A stretch of DNA of 64,000 nt from Clostridia bacterium (GCA_017463425.1 JAFTPE010000010.1:1-64000), one strand, 5' to 3'. Positions 25,151-34,705 are shown, numbered from the stretch's first letter. Notes: generated from the sequence alone by a model not told the origin. Numbers and translations: made by a program.

Positions 25151-25963
25151 TTATTTTTGTTCTGGCAATGCCGCGGCAACGAGAAGAATCACTTCTTTCG
25201 CGCCTGCGCCCAACAGCCTTTCGGCGATTTCGCTGCCCGTTGCGCCCGTCGTCATAATATCGTCGACCAAGACAATGGTTTTCCCGCGGCAAGCCGCGCG
25301 TTTATGTACGTAGTACGCGCCGGAAACGTTTTCCGCGCGATTGGCAACCCCCAAATGTTTTTGCATTTTCGTTTCTTTGCGTTTTTGCAAAACGTCGGGG
25401 TCGTATTCTGCCTCAAAGCCGAAACGTTGCAATCTTTCGCAAACGATTTCCGCTAAGTCGGCAGCTTGATTATACCCACGCTCTCTTACCTTTGTCGCAT
25501 GCGCAGGCACGGGTAAGATTAACAACAACGCTCCCGTCCCTCCTTCGGGGGCGTTTTTTTCGTTCGCCTCAACCCTGCCTACGTCGTTTTTTAAAAATCG
25601 AGCGTTTGTTTCCATAAAAATATCCGCCATTTTTTCTCCGAAAAAATATGCCAAACGTCGATTTCCGTTCTTAATTCGATTGACGAGCGCCGCCGTTTCT
25701 CCAACGTACACGAACGGAGAAAACCCTTTATCGAATTTGGGCAAAGCCCGTTTACACGATAAACAAACGCCTTGCGCTATGGTGGCTCTGCCGCATTTGG
25801 GACAACTTTTTTCCCTATCGCAAATTGTCAACGTTTCTCTACATTGGTTGCACAGACGATTTTGGGGATAATCAAAGAGTTCCGCGCCGCAACAATCGCA
25901 AGAAAATCCGCGCGTTGCCGCGCGTTTTCTAATTTTGTCCGCTATCTGCGCCAAAAACCGCAT
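25151..25963 (-). CDS. comFC: ComFC-type amidophosphoribosyltransferase
   Basis: 270 aa; start at 25963 chosen because GGAGG lies just upstream, while the longer in-frame extension has none. N-terminal zinc fingers (CDCC, CNQC, CPKC, CLSC) are followed by a phosphoribosyltransferase domain ending in IVLVDDIMTTGATGSE, the PRPP-binding loop. ComFC/ComF homologues are required for DNA uptake in transformation, but they occur widely in non-competent species. No comFA helicase lies next to it. Confidence 0.88.
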   Translation of the reverse strand: MRFLAQIADKIRKRAATRGFSCDCCGAELFDYPQNRLCNQCRETLTICDREKSCPKCGRATIAQGVCLSCKRALPKFDKGFSPFVYVGETAALVNRIKNGNRRLAYFFGEKMADIFMETNARFLKNDVGRVEANEKNAPEGGTGALLLILPVPAHATKVRERGYNQAADLAEIVCERLQRFGFEAEYDPDVLQKRKETKMQKHLGVANRAENVSGAYYVHKRAACRGKTIVLVDDIMTTGATGSEIAERLLGAGAKEVILLVAAALPEQK

Positions 25964-26016
25964 ACCGTGTCCTCCGTAAAAAAGATAAAAAGTTTCCCGT
26001 GAAAACAAAAGATATG

Positions 26017-26037
26017 AAAAAAGGGCGTTCGCCCTTT
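26017..26037 (-). terminator. Terminator of the DUF368 gene
   Basis: Minus strand AAAGGGCGAACGCCCTTT followed by TTTCAT. Confidence 0.75.
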
Positions 26038-26051
26038 CTCGTTTATTGATT

Positions 26052-27014
26052 TTACTGTGTTTGTTGCGTGTTTTTGGCGTCCTGTTTACGTTGATATTTA
26101 ACCAGCAAATACGCCCCGACAACCCCAACCGCAAACAACGCTATGCCCAATACAATATCCAAAAGCTGCGCTCCGTTTTGCGCCCAATTTGCGTACACTT
26201 CCACGATATCGCCGTTGCAGAACATAGATAAAATCGAACCGAGGGACAGCCCCACAATCAGCGAATACGTGGTGTGGCGCGCCCTTGCAAACAAATAGGT
26301 CATCAATTTGGAAAAGAAAAACAAGCCCAACAAAAATCCAACGCCAAGCCCTGCGTATACCACAAAAATTGCAGGATTTGCCTGCCAATAGGTCATACTC
26401 ACGCTGCTCATCAATGCGGAAAACCAACCCACAGCCATCAAAAACGCGCTTGCGCTCAGTCCTGGTACGATTTGCGTTATGCCCACCACCGCGCCGATCA
26501 AAAGAGCAAGAATGAAATGCCACCATTCAACAGAGGCAAATTTATCCATATCGCCCGATTGGGTATGCCCTGCGGTGATTGCCGAAAAACAACCCAACAA
26601 AACGGGTACACACAATCCGATTAAAAACAAAACGTAACGTTTCGGCGTACGCTCCGCGCCGTTTAATTCGTCCTTTACGGCAGGAAATGCGCCGCACATC
26701 AGCCCTGCAAACAAACACACGATGGCAAACGGCAAAATTTCCAACAATTTTTTGACCGTGATAAAGCCAATTAAAACGCCAACCAGCAATCCCAAGCCTA
26801 TGGGCAATAAAAACGTGAAACATTTTTTAAATTGTTTAAACAAATTTCCGACGGCGTATAAAAATTGGTCGTATAATTTGAAAATAATCGCTACCGTACT
26901 GCCGCTAATCCCAGGCACGATCACCGCCAAGCCGATAAAAAAACCCAGCAACGCGCTTTTGCACCACGTTTTTTTGTTGTATTTGATAAGAGCTATCTGT
27001 AAACTATCCGCCAT
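26052..27014 (-). CDS. DUF368 (PopT-type) polyprenyl-phosphate transporter
   Basis: 320 aa, about eight TM segments. Two inverted-repeat signatures are visible, VIVPGISGSTVAIIFKLY near residue 35 and QIVPGLSASAFLMAVGW near residue 195, as in DUF368 proteins. In S. aureus the family member PopT recycles undecaprenyl phosphate across the membrane; the same job is likely here. GGAG precedes the ATG. 33 nt downstream of the VanZ-like gene, also an envelope protein. Confidence 0.85.
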   Translation of the reverse strand: MADSLQIALIKYNKKTWCKSALLGFFIGLAVIVPGISGSTVAIIFKLYDQFLYAVGNLFKQFKKCFTFLLPIGLGLLVGVLIGFITVKKLLEILPFAIVCLFAGLMCGAFPAVKDELNGAERTPKRYVLFLIGLCVPVLLGCFSAITAGHTQSGDMDKFASVEWWHFILALLIGAVVGITQIVPGLSASAFLMAVGWFSALMSSVSMTYWQANPAIFVVYAGLGVGFLLGLFFFSKLMTYLFARARHTTYSLIVGLSLGSILSMFCNGDIVEVYANWAQNGAQLLDIVLGIALFAVGVVGAYLLVKYQRKQDAKNTQQTQ

Positions 27015-27046
27015 AACGTTCTCCTTTTTCCCGCTTTTCGCCCGTT

Positions 27047-27631
27047 TTATACCTGTTTTTCCTCACTCGCTACGTCGCTTTTCGCCACGGCAGCCGCAGC
27101 AATCAAGGCTTTCTTTTGCAACCTTTTACGATATATATGCGCACCCAAAACCAAAGTCAACGCCGCCAGAACAAAACCGCTGACGCCACCGCAAGTATCC
27201 ATCAATACGTCTTTCCACTCTGCGCCGCGCGCTTGGGAAAACGTCTGTAAAAATTCGTCTATAATCGGCACGAGGACGATTATACTTGCAGGCGCGTACA
27301 AAAATTTCTTTTTATCGGTATACGCCCGATACGTCCAACAAAGCAACGCGCCAAGCAACGCAAATTCGGCAAAATGCGCCAAAGTACGGATATCTGCGTG
27401 CAATTTGTCGTACGCCTCGCCCGTTGCGTTGGCGATTTCGGAATCGGGCGCAATCACGCCTGCCACGTCCTGAACCGCATCCGTTACCGCGCTGCTTTGC
27501 GCAGAAGAACTCGCGCCCGATTGTAACGAATTGGAAAAGATAAATCCCATTACGACAAGGCACAAAATTGGCAAAAGGATACGCAAGCCCAATAATATTT
27601 TATTGTCCGTTTTCAACAAGTTTTTCATCAC
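27047..27631 (-). CDS. VanZ-like membrane protein, probably leaderless
   Basis: 194 aa. VanZ family: RTLAHFAEFALLGALL and DEFLQTFSQARGAEWKDVLM are the diagnostic segments, with four TM helices and an N-terminal anchor. VanZ relatives confer low-level teicoplanin resistance, but most are of unknown role. No Shine-Dalgarno is seen. A perfect TTGACC-N17-TATAAT promoter ends 7 nt before the GTG-ATG double start (27631 and 27628), which puts the +1 on the start codon. Confidence 0.85.
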   Translation of the reverse strand: MMKNLLKTDNKILLGLRILLPILCLVVMGFIFSNSLQSGASSSAQSSAVTDAVQDVAGVIAPDSEIANATGEAYDKLHADIRTLAHFAEFALLGALLCWTYRAYTDKKKFLYAPASIIVLVPIIDEFLQTFSQARGAEWKDVLMDTCGGVSGFVLAALTLVLGAHIYRKRLQKKALIAAAAVAKSDVASEEKQV

Positions 27632-27637
27632 GTTTCT

Positions 27638-27666
27638 ATTATACGAAATTTTTGTCTTTCGGTCAA
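27638..27666 (-). promoter_or_regulatory. Promoter of the VanZ-like gene, abutting its start
   Basis: Minus strand TTGACC (27661-27666), 17 nt, TATAAT (27638-27643), then AGAAAC and the GTG at 27631. Confidence 0.75.
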
Positions 27667-27803
27667 TACTTTGTGAAAAGATTTTTAATTTTTCATTTTG
27701 TTTTTTTCTTTCTTATCTTTTAAAAATCGATAAAATTTGTCAATTTTTTTCCCGTTTTTGTTTTTATACTGTTGTTACATCATAAATTTTTGCAGGTGAG
27801 TAT

Positions 27804-28844
27804 ATGAATTACGTCAAAAAAATGTGTATTCTTCGACAGGTAAAACAAGGCTTTTCAGGCGACGGAAAGGCGTTGTCGGGTTTGATAAAAATCGAGCAAT
27901 ACGGCAAAAATCTGGCAATCGAAGTGTCGATTATCAACTTTGCGCCCCTCATTTCAGGGGAATATTATTGCTTACTTTCCGACGGCAAAGGCAAGACGGA
28001 AATGCTGTCTTTACGGGGCAAGAGCCTTTTTAATATCTTGTCCGATTTGGATATTTCCGACGGATTTTGCGGCGTGATTTGTTACGTAAAAAACGACGTC
28101 GTTCCCGTCGCGTACGGCATCAATGGAAACGGCTCGTACGATTGGCGCGCTATATTGAACGCAACCCTGCCCCCCGTGTTTCCGCGCGCAAGCGTAGAAA
28201 AAGCACTCTCTATCGACGAAAAAAACGACGAATTTTTTGACTCGGAAACAAAAAACGAACCACCCAGGTACGAGATGAAGCCAAAAGAAACGCCTTTGGA
28301 GGAAGAAAAATCGGCCTATGACGACGAAACGGTGGCGGCAGAAAATTATTATGACAAGGAGAAATCTTATGAACAAATCGAGCCTGAAAAAGTTGGCGAA
28401 AATGCACGTTTTAAAAATAGAACTGAAAAACAAGACGAGAAAACAGGGACAAACGCTGCGGAAAATGGAAATGCTGATGGCGTACTCCACCCGTTTAAGA
28501 CGGATTCCGACGGATATTACGTCGCGATAAAGGGAGAAATCGACGCGCTGTTTCAAAAATATCCGCGCGACGACACCTTAAACGGCGCGTTTTCGTGCAG
28601 CGAATGGGTGCGGTTAAAAGGTGATAAAAACAATCCGCAATACCTCGTTGGCGTGCTGTATACGGACGGAAAAGCAAAATATATATGTTACGCGCTTGCC
28701 GCGGAAAACCGCAACGCGCCGCCCGAAGAAATTAAAAACGTATGCTCGTTCGTTCCCGCCTCTCCCTATGACGAGGAAAAAGGCTTTTTCGTCTTATTCC
28801 AGAGCGCGTCAACGGGCGAATGTATCAAGCCCGAACGGGCGTAA
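27804..28844 (+). CDS. Unknown two-domain protein with variable acidic linker
   Basis: 346 aa, soluble. An N-terminal beta-rich domain (residues 1-115: GFSGDGKALSGLIKIEQYGK) and a C-terminal domain (235-345: YYVAIKGEIDALFQKYP ... VLYTDGKAKYICYALAA) are joined by ~100 charged low-complexity residues. I recall similar Clostridia proteins but no function. AGGTGA lies before the ATG. A dispersed-motif copy falls in the linker (PPRYEMK). Single gene. Confidence 0.65.
   Translation: MNYVKKMCILRQVKQGFSGDGKALSGLIKIEQYGKNLAIEVSIINFAPLISGEYYCLLSDGKGKTEMLSLRGKSLFNILSDLDISDGFCGVICYVKNDVVPVAYGINGNGSYDWRAILNATLPPVFPRASVEKALSIDEKNDEFFDSETKNEPPRYEMKPKETPLEEEKSAYDDETVAAENYYDKEKSYEQIEPEKVGENARFKNRTEKQDEKTGTNAAENGNADGVLHPFKTDSDGYYVAIKGEIDALFQKYPRDDTLNGAFSCSEWVRLKGDKNNPQYLVGVLYTDGKAKYICYALAAENRNAPPEEIKNVCSFVPASPYDEEKGFFVLFQSASTGECIKPERA
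28259..28280 (+). repeat. Dispersed motif variant inside the 27804 gene
   Basis: ACCACCCAGGTACGAGATGA, sharing CAGGTACGAGATGAA with the copy at 36953. In frame as P-P-R-Y-E-M. Confidence 0.65.
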
Positions 28845-28882
28845 TACAATCGCATTAAAATACAAAAATGTTACGCAAACGC

Positions 28883-28911
28883 TTGACAAGAAAAACAGAG
28901 AAAGCTATACT
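28883..28911 (+). promoter_or_regulatory. Promoter of the ECF S-component gene
   Basis: TTGACA (28883-28888), 17 nt, TATACT (28906-28911). The leader is only about 25 nt, so there is no room for a riboswitch. Confidence 0.75.
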
Positions 28912-28940
28912 TATAATTACTTATTTATGAGGTTATTTAT

Positions 28941-29513
28941 ATGTATAAATCTTCGGCTTTATTCGGTTTTTCACAATCCAAACAAATTGCGTTTGCGGCA
29001 ATGTTTGCCACGCTGTGCTTTATCGGTACGTACGTTACCGCAATTCCCTTTCCCGTGATTGGATATTTTAACTTGGGCGACGTATTCGTTTTGCTTAGCG
29101 GTTGGTTTTTAGGCCCTTTTTACGGCGGAATTGCCGCCGCTATCGGTTGCGCGCTTGCAGACGTGATTTCAGGCTTTGCCGTTTACGTTCCCGCAACGTT
29201 CGTCATAAAAGGCGCGGATGCGTGCGTGGCGTATTTTACGTGGCGTTTGATAAACCCGCTTTTTGAACGCAAACGTTGGAATCTCCTTGCGCGCAGCCTT
29301 TCAGCGCTCGTTGGAGAGCTGACAATGGTTTTGGGATATTTTCTCTTTGAAGGGGTGTTCCTCGTCGGGTTTTTAGGCGCGTGCGGTTCGTTGCTTGGAA
29401 ACGCGTTGCAAGGTCTGCTTTCCGCCGTTTGCGCCGTCGTTTTGATGTCCGCGCTCTCTCCTATAAAAGCCATAAAAAAATTGTTCCCGCGGTTATCTAC
29501 AAAATACGAATAA
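28941..29513 (+). CDS. ECF transporter S component
   Basis: 190 aa with five to six TM segments. Substrate-binding subunit of an energy-coupling-factor vitamin importer. GYFNLGDVFVLLSGWFLGP and GGIAAAIGCALADVISG match the ECF S-component group related to ThiW/HmpT and PF07155. It would dock onto the shared EcfAA'T module, which is not in the window. The vitamin cannot be deduced; the short leader rules out riboswitch clues. Confidence 0.8.
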   Translation: MYKSSALFGFSQSKQIAFAAMFATLCFIGTYVTAIPFPVIGYFNLGDVFVLLSGWFLGPFYGGIAAAIGCALADVISGFAVYVPATFVIKGADACVAYFTWRLINPLFERKRWNLLARSLSALVGELTMVLGYFLFEGVFLVGFLGACGSLLGNALQGLLSAVCAVVLMSALSPIKAIKKLFPRLSTKYE

Positions 29514-29597
29514 TTGCCCTGTTCAACAGCACGAAAAAATCAACACTTTTCCCTATAAGGTTGATACGCAATACACATAGAGGCAATTTCTTTTTCA

Positions 29598-29650
29598 TAC
29601 GCCACGCTGTCATTCAGCGGCGCAACGCGCCGTAGGAATCTCGTGGCGTA
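29598..29650. repeat. Long hairpin, single copy
   Basis: Arms TACGCCACG and CGTGGCGTA enclose an inner GGCGCAACGCGCC hairpin. Architecture like families A and B but different sequence. Together with the hairpin at 29711 this is all that 29514-29821 holds. Confidence 0.55.
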
Positions 29651-29710
29651 ATTTATTTTTTTAGATACATTCAAATTCGGCGATCGTTACCTCGTCCGTA
29701 CAAAATACGG

Positions 29711-29742
29711 AAAGACGCGGCTTTAAACAAAGCCGCGTCCGG
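29711..29742 (-). terminator. Hairpin downstream of the GT2 gene
   Basis: ACGCGGCTTT/AAAGCCGCGT perfect 10-bp stem; the minus-strand 3' flank CTTTCC is only weakly T-rich. Confidence 0.55.
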
Positions 29743-29821
29743 TAAAGAGGTATGGATTGCTTTTCGATTTAGGCGAGGAAAAATTGCTTTCTCAACTCTG
29801 CAAAAACCGAAAATGTGTGAG

Positions 29822-31441
29822 CTATTTTATTGCGTCCGTTTTGCGACGAACGGGAACGTTCGCCACCAAAATCGCGACGGGGGTCAACGTACAACACAGC
29901 ACCATTAGAATAGTTGGCGCGAGGGAAAAATACGTTCCGTACGTCAACAATCCGACAACCAAGGCGAACAAAATCGAATCGCACGACCCTCTTACGGCGT
30001 CCTTAACGGAAATGCGCCTTTCTTCTTTGGGCGTAACGATAAATTTCGCCTTTTTCCCAAACAGAGCCAACAGTACCGTTCCTATCATCATTGGCACGAG
30101 CGAAGCGTATACAATGAAATTCAAAAACGCATACCCCAGCAATTTGAAAAAGTTTTGTTTTTTGCCGTGTACGAAGAAATCGGGGATAAGCGGCGAGATT
30201 AAAAATAACAGCATCAAGCCGACGATTGTCAGCGAATACGCCCCAATATCAAAGCCCATAATCCCCAGAATAATCGTATTGACGATTATAAAAAAGGAGA
30301 GCATAGGAATAATCGGCAAGTTGTAATGCGACAATTTAACGTCTAATTTTTCATACCACGTCATTTTTGAATCGGTAATACTTTGATTATATTTTTTCAT
30401 AAACTCGACGTTGCCCTGCACCCATTTTGCCTGACGTTTTTTCAAACAAAGGTAGTTTACGGGGAATTCTTCTTTACACAAAATATTCGGCGCGTACAGC
30501 ACTCGATACCCGCTGTTTTTCACGTCTACCGCAAAGGAAATGTCCTCTGCAACCACCTGCGGAAATCCGTTCGTCGCCTCGTAACATTCGCGGCTGATTG
30601 CCATACCGTGGCCAATCAATGCGTTACTGCCGTAAAAATTTTTCATCACTTGGCAAATCTTGCCGTTACTTTTTACGGATAACCCCATCAAATTTTGAAA
30701 AAGATTGCTACCCTTGGTCGCTTTATGTGCGGCTTGTACCACGCCCACGTCGGGGCTATACGCGTAATATTTCAACATTTCCGTGATATAATCGGCAGGG
30801 ATTCGCTCGTCGCTGTCTAACACGACGAAATAATCGTAATCCGTCCTGCCTTTCAAATAATGATTGAGGTTGCCCGCCTTAAAACCTTTGCGGTCTTTTC
30901 TGCGCTGAACGCATACCTGCCCCTTACGTTTTTTTGCGAACTCGTCAATTTGCGCCTTATACGTTTCGTTGGAACTGTCGTCCAAAATCACCGTGGTAAA
31001 ATTGTCATAATTCTGTTTCATACACTCGTCCAAGGCGTCGGCGTTGAAGTCGTTGCAGGTACAATACAGCAATAATACGCGCGGATTTTTTCCGTTCTTT
31101 TTCAATGCGTCCAATTTTTCTTTTGGAATATTGATAATCGAATCGTACCGTTTCATCAATTTTTTCCCAAACACAAGATACAGGAACGAAAACATAAAAT
31201 CTTTCACGCTCCCCAGCCACATATAGGCAAGCATCAATGCGTTACAAACGAGCAAAATCCCTACCGTAACAATTTTGCCTTGCGGCTGACCGCTTTGAAC
31301 AAGGTCGTATAAAATCATGCCGCACGTTATCAATAAAAACGCGCTGCAAAGCACCCACGCGCCTAAAACTACGGAATACACCGACGAACTTTTTCGCAAG
31401 GCGTTTCCTGTTTTCAAAACGGTTTTTTCTTTATTTTTCAT
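29822..31441 (-). CDS. Processive GT2 membrane glycosyltransferase
   Basis: 539 aa from the ATG at 31441, which has GGAGG upstream; a longer in-frame ATG lacks one. Two N-terminal TM helices, then a cytosolic GT-A domain, then four to five C-terminal TM helices, the layout of cellulose/hyaluronan-synthase-like enzymes. Catalytic motifs: DDSSNE, DSDERI, AEDISF (general base Asp) and QAKWVQG, a Q-x-x-R-W variant with Lys in place of Arg. The product is probably a beta-linked exopolysaccharide, but the sugar is unknown. A dispersed-motif copy is read in frame as KGQVCVQ within the GT domain. Confidence 0.88.
   Translation of the reverse strand: MKNKEKTVLKTGNALRKSSSVYSVVLGAWVLCSAFLLITCGMILYDLVQSGQPQGKIVTVGILLVCNALMLAYMWLGSVKDFMFSFLYLVFGKKLMKRYDSIINIPKEKLDALKKNGKNPRVLLLYCTCNDFNADALDECMKQNYDNFTTVILDDSSNETYKAQIDEFAKKRKGQVCVQRRKDRKGFKAGNLNHYLKGRTDYDYFVVLDSDERIPADYITEMLKYYAYSPDVGVVQAAHKATKGSNLFQNLMGLSVKSNGKICQVMKNFYGSNALIGHGMAISRECYEATNGFPQVVAEDISFAVDVKNSGYRVLYAPNILCKEEFPVNYLCLKKRQAKWVQGNVEFMKKYNQSITDSKMTWYEKLDVKLSHYNLPIIPMLSFFIIVNTIILGIMGFDIGAYSLTIVGLMLLFLISPLIPDFFVHGKKQNFFKLLGYAFLNFIVYASLVPMMIGTVLLALFGKKAKFIVTPKEERRISVKDAVRGSCDSILFALVVGLLTYGTYFSLAPTILMVLCCTLTPVAILVANVPVRRKTDAIK
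30905..30928 (-). repeat. Dispersed GCAGGTATGCGTT motif inside the GT2 gene
   Basis: Minus strand AAGGGGCAGGTATGCGTTCA. Frame reads K-G-Q-V-C-V-Q, a third frame compared with the spoIIR and ypeB copies. Confidence 0.8.
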
Positions 31442-31543
31442 AGTTTCCTCCTTTAAAAATCGAATTTTACCTCTCCGCATATACAAACAACTTTTCCTGC
31501 GCTTTTGCTCGCTTTTTTATACAGGAAAATATTGGATTTTGCA

Positions 31544-31567
31544 TTTCAACGCATACCTGCCCCATTG
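31544..31567 (-). repeat. Dispersed GCAGGTATGCGTT motif, intergenic
   Basis: Minus strand ATGGGGCAGGTATGCGTTGA followed by AA, in the leader/promoter region upstream of the GT2 gene. Confidence 0.8.
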
Positions 31568-31650
31568 TTTTATCTTTTTCAACAACAAAATTGTTGGCTT
31601 TCTTCAAAACAAGAAAATCGAATTTTTTCCTTTACGTACACGCGCGCGCT

Positions 31651-31680
31651 TGACTTTACCACACAAAGTGTGGTATAATC
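31651..31680 (+). promoter_or_regulatory. proB promoter with palindromic spacer
   Basis: TTGACT (31651-31656), 18 nt, TATAAT (31675-31680). TACCACAC-AAA-GTGTGGTA (31658-31676) is a perfect inverted repeat that fills the spacer and overlaps the -10, a likely operator. Confidence 0.7.
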
Positions 31681-31731
31681 GATAAAATCATTTATTTTAC
31701 CTTAGAAAATCGAAAAAAGGAAATCTCATTT

Positions 31732-32502
31732 ATGCGTATCGTTGTAAAAATCGGAACTTCCACCCTCGCGCACGCGACGGGGAGATTAAATATCCGCCGC
31801 ACGGGCGAACTTTGCCAAGTCATTAGCGATTTGAAAAACGCAGGCCACGAAGTGATTATGGTATCGTCGGGGGCAATCGGCATGGGGGTTGGGAAACTGT
31901 CGTTAAAGGAAAAACCGAAGGATATCCCCACCAAACAAGCCGCCGCCGCAGTTGGACAATGCGAATTGATGTATATTTACGACAAACTGTTCTCTGAATA
32001 CAGCCATACCGTAGCGCAAATTCTGTTGACGGGTTCGGATTTTCAAGCGGAAGATCGGCACGAAAATTTTAACAACACCCTGTCAAGGCTGTTAGAATTG
32101 GGCGTTCTGCCCATCATCAACGAAAACGACACGATTGCGACGGAAGAAATCAAAGTGGGCGACAACGACACGTTATCCGCTCTCGTCGCCGTCAGCGTAA
32201 AAGCCGATTTGTTGGTGTTGCTATCCGACGTGGACGGGTTGTATTCTGCCGATCCGCATAAAGATAAAAATGCAAAACTTATCGAAACCGTCAACGGCGT
32301 AACGGACGAAATCCTCGCCCTTGCAGGCGGTGTGGGTTCGGCGCTTGGTACGGGCGGTATGAAAACCAAACTCCGCGCGGCGAAACTTTGCAACGACAAC
32401 GGCGTAGATATGGTGATTGCAAACGGCGAAACGCCCGAACTGCTGTACGATATCGTAAACGGACAAACGGGCAAATTTACCCGTTTTTTGGCGGAAAAAT
32501 AA
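31732..32502 (+). CDS. proB: Glutamate 5-kinase (short form, no PUA domain)
   Basis: First step of proline synthesis: phosphorylates glutamate to gamma-glutamyl phosphate, which is handed to ProA. 256 aa, amino-acid-kinase fold only: [44 protein letters not shown] and [12 protein letters not shown]. The ~110-residue C-terminal PUA domain of E. coli ProB is absent. Proline feedback inhibition resides in the kinase domain, so it may be retained. AAGGA precedes the ATG. First gene of proBAC. Confidence 0.96.
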   Translation: MRIVVKIGTSTLAHATGRLNIRRTGELCQVISDLKNAGHEVIMVSSGAIGMGVGKLSLKEKPKDIPTKQAAAAVGQCELMYIYDKLFSEYSHTVAQILLTGSDFQAEDRHENFNNTLSRLLELGVLPIINENDTIATEEIKVGDNDTLSALVAVSVKADLLVLLSDVDGLYSADPHKDKNAKLIETVNGVTDEILALAGGVGSALGTGGMKTKLRAAKLCNDNGVDMVIANGETPELLYDIVNGQTGKFTRFLAEK

Positions 32503-32521
32503 ATTCGTTTGGAGGGACAAA

Positions 32522-33796
32522 ATGAAAACGACGCAAGACATTTTACGCGCGGCAAAAGCCGCGGCAAGCCAGCTACGGACGCTGGATTCTCAAACGAAAA
32601 ACGCCGCCCTTTGCCGTATGGCGGACGATTTAGAGGCAAGCGCAAATGAAATTTTACGCGCCAACGCAGAGGACGTCGAACGCGCCAAAGGCGTTTTGAG
32701 TGAAGTGATGATAGATAGGTTGAAATTAGACGAAAAGCGCATCAAAGGCATGGCGAAAGGCATACGCGACGTGGCGTTATTGCCCGACCCTATCGGCGCA
32801 GTTTTGGACGAAACCACCCTGCCAAACGGACTCGTCGTTACGAAAAAACGCGTACCTATCGGCGTCGTTGGGATTATTTACGAAAGCCGTCCAAACGTTA
32901 CTTCCGACGCAGGCGCGCTGTGTTTTAAAAGCGGCAACGTGTGCGTTTTGCGTGGCGGTAAAGACGCAGCGCAATCCTCTTTCGCTATCGTAAAATCTTT
33001 ACGTAACAGCCTGAAAAAAATGGGTTTGAACGAAAATTTTATCAACGTTGTCGAAGATACGTCCAGACAGAGCGCAACCGAACTGATGACCGCCGTCGAT
33101 TACGTAGACGCGTTGATTCCGCGCGGCGGCGCAGGATTGATTCGGGCTTGCGTGGAAAATTCAAAAGTGCCTTGTATTCAAACGGGAACGGGTATTTGCC
33201 ACGTTTACGTGGACGAACACGCCGATTTTGACAAAGCGTTGTCTATCATTGAAAATGCAAAAACCTCCCGCCCGTCCGTGTGCAACGCCGAAGAAGTGTG
33301 CTTGATACACGAAACCGTAGCGAAAGATTTTTTGCCTGTTTTGAAAAAACGTTTGCGCGATATGCGCAAGGAAAAGGGCTTGCCTTGCGTTGAACTGCGT
33401 TGCGATAGCGCGGCTTTGGCGATTTTAGGCGAAGAAACGGGCGTACTCGCTGCCACCGAAACGGATTTTGATACCGAATTTTTGGATTATATCCTTGCAA
33501 TAAAAATCGTCGCAAGCGCGGACGAGGCGATTGCGCATATCGGGGCGCACTCGACGGGGCATAGCGACGCGATTGTCAGCGAAAATGCAGAACTTTGTGA
33601 AAAATTTGCGCTTTGCGTGGACAGCGCGGCGGTGTATCTTAACGCCTCCACTCGCTTTACCGACGGCGGTGAATTTGGAAAGGGCTGCGAAATCGGCATT
33701 TCCACACAAAAATTGCACGCGCGCGGACCTATGGGCTTGGAAGAACTGTGTTCGTATAAATATATCGTCAAAGGAACGGGGCAGGTACGCGTTTAA
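32522..33796 (+). CDS. proA: Gamma-glutamyl phosphate reductase
   Basis: 424 aa NADPH-dependent reductase that makes glutamate-5-semialdehyde. Aldehyde-dehydrogenase-like: [42 protein letters not shown] and the catalytic Cys in [17 protein letters not shown] lies 6 nt before ATG and the gene starts 19 nt after proB. The C-terminus KGTGQVRV ends in DNA resembling the dispersed motif, but this is the normal family C-terminus. Confidence 0.97.
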   Translation: MKTTQDILRAAKAAASQLRTLDSQTKNAALCRMADDLEASANEILRANAEDVERAKGVLSEVMIDRLKLDEKRIKGMAKGIRDVALLPDPIGAVLDETTLPNGLVVTKKRVPIGVVGIIYESRPNVTSDAGALCFKSGNVCVLRGGKDAAQSSFAIVKSLRNSLKKMGLNENFINVVEDTSRQSATELMTAVDYVDALIPRGGAGLIRACVENSKVPCIQTGTGICHVYVDEHADFDKALSIIENAKTSRPSVCNAEEVCLIHETVAKDFLPVLKKRLRDMRKEKGLPCVELRCDSAALAILGEETGVLAATETDFDTEFLDYILAIKIVASADEAIAHIGAHSTGHSDAIVSENAELCEKFALCVDSAAVYLNASTRFTDGGEFGKGCEIGISTQKLHARGPMGLEELCSYKYIVKGTGQVRV

Positions 33797-33834
33797 ACAC
33801 AAAATCTTACCTATTTAAAAGGAGAAATTTTATT

Positions 33835-34629
33835 ATGGCAACTTACAAATTGGGCTTTATTGGTTGTGGCAATATGGGCGGAGCGTTGGTTACCGCCGCG
33901 GCAAAATCGACGGACAAAATCGCCGTTTGCGATTTCGATAAAACCAAAGTCGAAAAATACCAAAAAGAATGTGGCGCAACCCCTGCTACGGCGCAGGAAA
34001 TTGCGCAAAATTGCGATTTCGTTGTCTTGGGCGTGAAACCGCAGATGATACAAGAAACTCTGGCGGAAATCGCGCAAAGCCTTCGCAATCGGACGGACGT
34101 TACCGTGATTACGATGGCGGCAGGCGTGTCGATTGCGGCAATCCGCGCGTTTATCGGCGCAAATCTGCCCGTTATCCGCATTATGCCAAACACCCCCGTT
34201 TCCCTTGGCGTAGGTATGATTTTATACGCTTGCGAGGACGTGAACTGCCAAACGGAAACCAAGTTTTTGCAATATTTTGCAAAAGCAGGTAAATTCGACA
34301 AAATCCCCGAGGACAAAATCGACGCGGCGAGCGCGCTTTCGGGTTGCGGCCCTGCGTACGTATACGCCTTTGCCGAGGCGTTGGCGGACGGCGCGGTGGA
34401 ATGTGGCGTTCCTCGCGACAAAGCGGCTTTGTACGCGGCGCAAACCATTTTGGGCGCAGCGGAAATGTTGCTCGAATACGGCCACCCCGGCGATTTGAAA
34501 GACGCGGTATGCTCCCCTGGCGGCACGACGATTGCAGGTATGCACGCATTGGAAAAAGCAGGGCTGCGTAACGCCGCTATGGACGCAGTAGCCGCCGCCT
34601 ACAAACGCACCTTGGAATTGAAAAAATAA
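33835..34629 (+). CDS. proC: Pyrroline-5-carboxylate reductase
   Basis: 264 aa; reduces pyrroline-5-carboxylate to proline with NAD(P)H. Rossmann start KLGFIGCGNMGGALV, GVKPQ, MPNTPVSLGVGM, and the substrate-binding LSGCGPAYVYAFAEALADGA and CSPGGTTIAGMHALE. AAAGGAG lies before the ATG, 38 nt after proA. It completes the proline pathway in one operon, followed by repeats and a terminator. Confidence 0.97.
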   Translation: MATYKLGFIGCGNMGGALVTAAAKSTDKIAVCDFDKTKVEKYQKECGATPATAQEIAQNCDFVVLGVKPQMIQETLAEIAQSLRNRTDVTVITMAAGVSIAAIRAFIGANLPVIRIMPNTPVSLGVGMILYACEDVNCQTETKFLQYFAKAGKFDKIPEDKIDAASALSGCGPAYVYAFAEALADGAVECGVPRDKAALYAAQTILGAAEMLLEYGHPGDLKDAVCSPGGTTIAGMHALEKAGLRNAAMDAVAAAYKRTLELKK

Positions 34630-34655
34630 CCCTCTATTTCCGTACTTTTTATTGC

Positions 34656-34675
34656 GGAATGGTCAAGACCATTCC
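34656..34675. repeat. GGAAC-type 20-bp palindrome, copy 3
   Basis: GGAATGGTCAAGACCATTCC, perfect palindrome, followed by CTA. Confidence 0.75.
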
Positions 34676-34705
34676 CTACGGCATATCTCCGTACAAACTT
34701 TGTAG

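Noticed and set aside
28845..28940. A vitamin riboswitch before the ECF S-component
   Set aside because: The mapped promoter leaves only about 25 nt of leader.
33774..33798. GGGGCAGGTACGCGTTTAAA at the end of proA as a motif copy
   Set aside because: The encoded GQVRV is the normal ProA C-terminus, so chance overlap is the simpler explanation; I did not count it.
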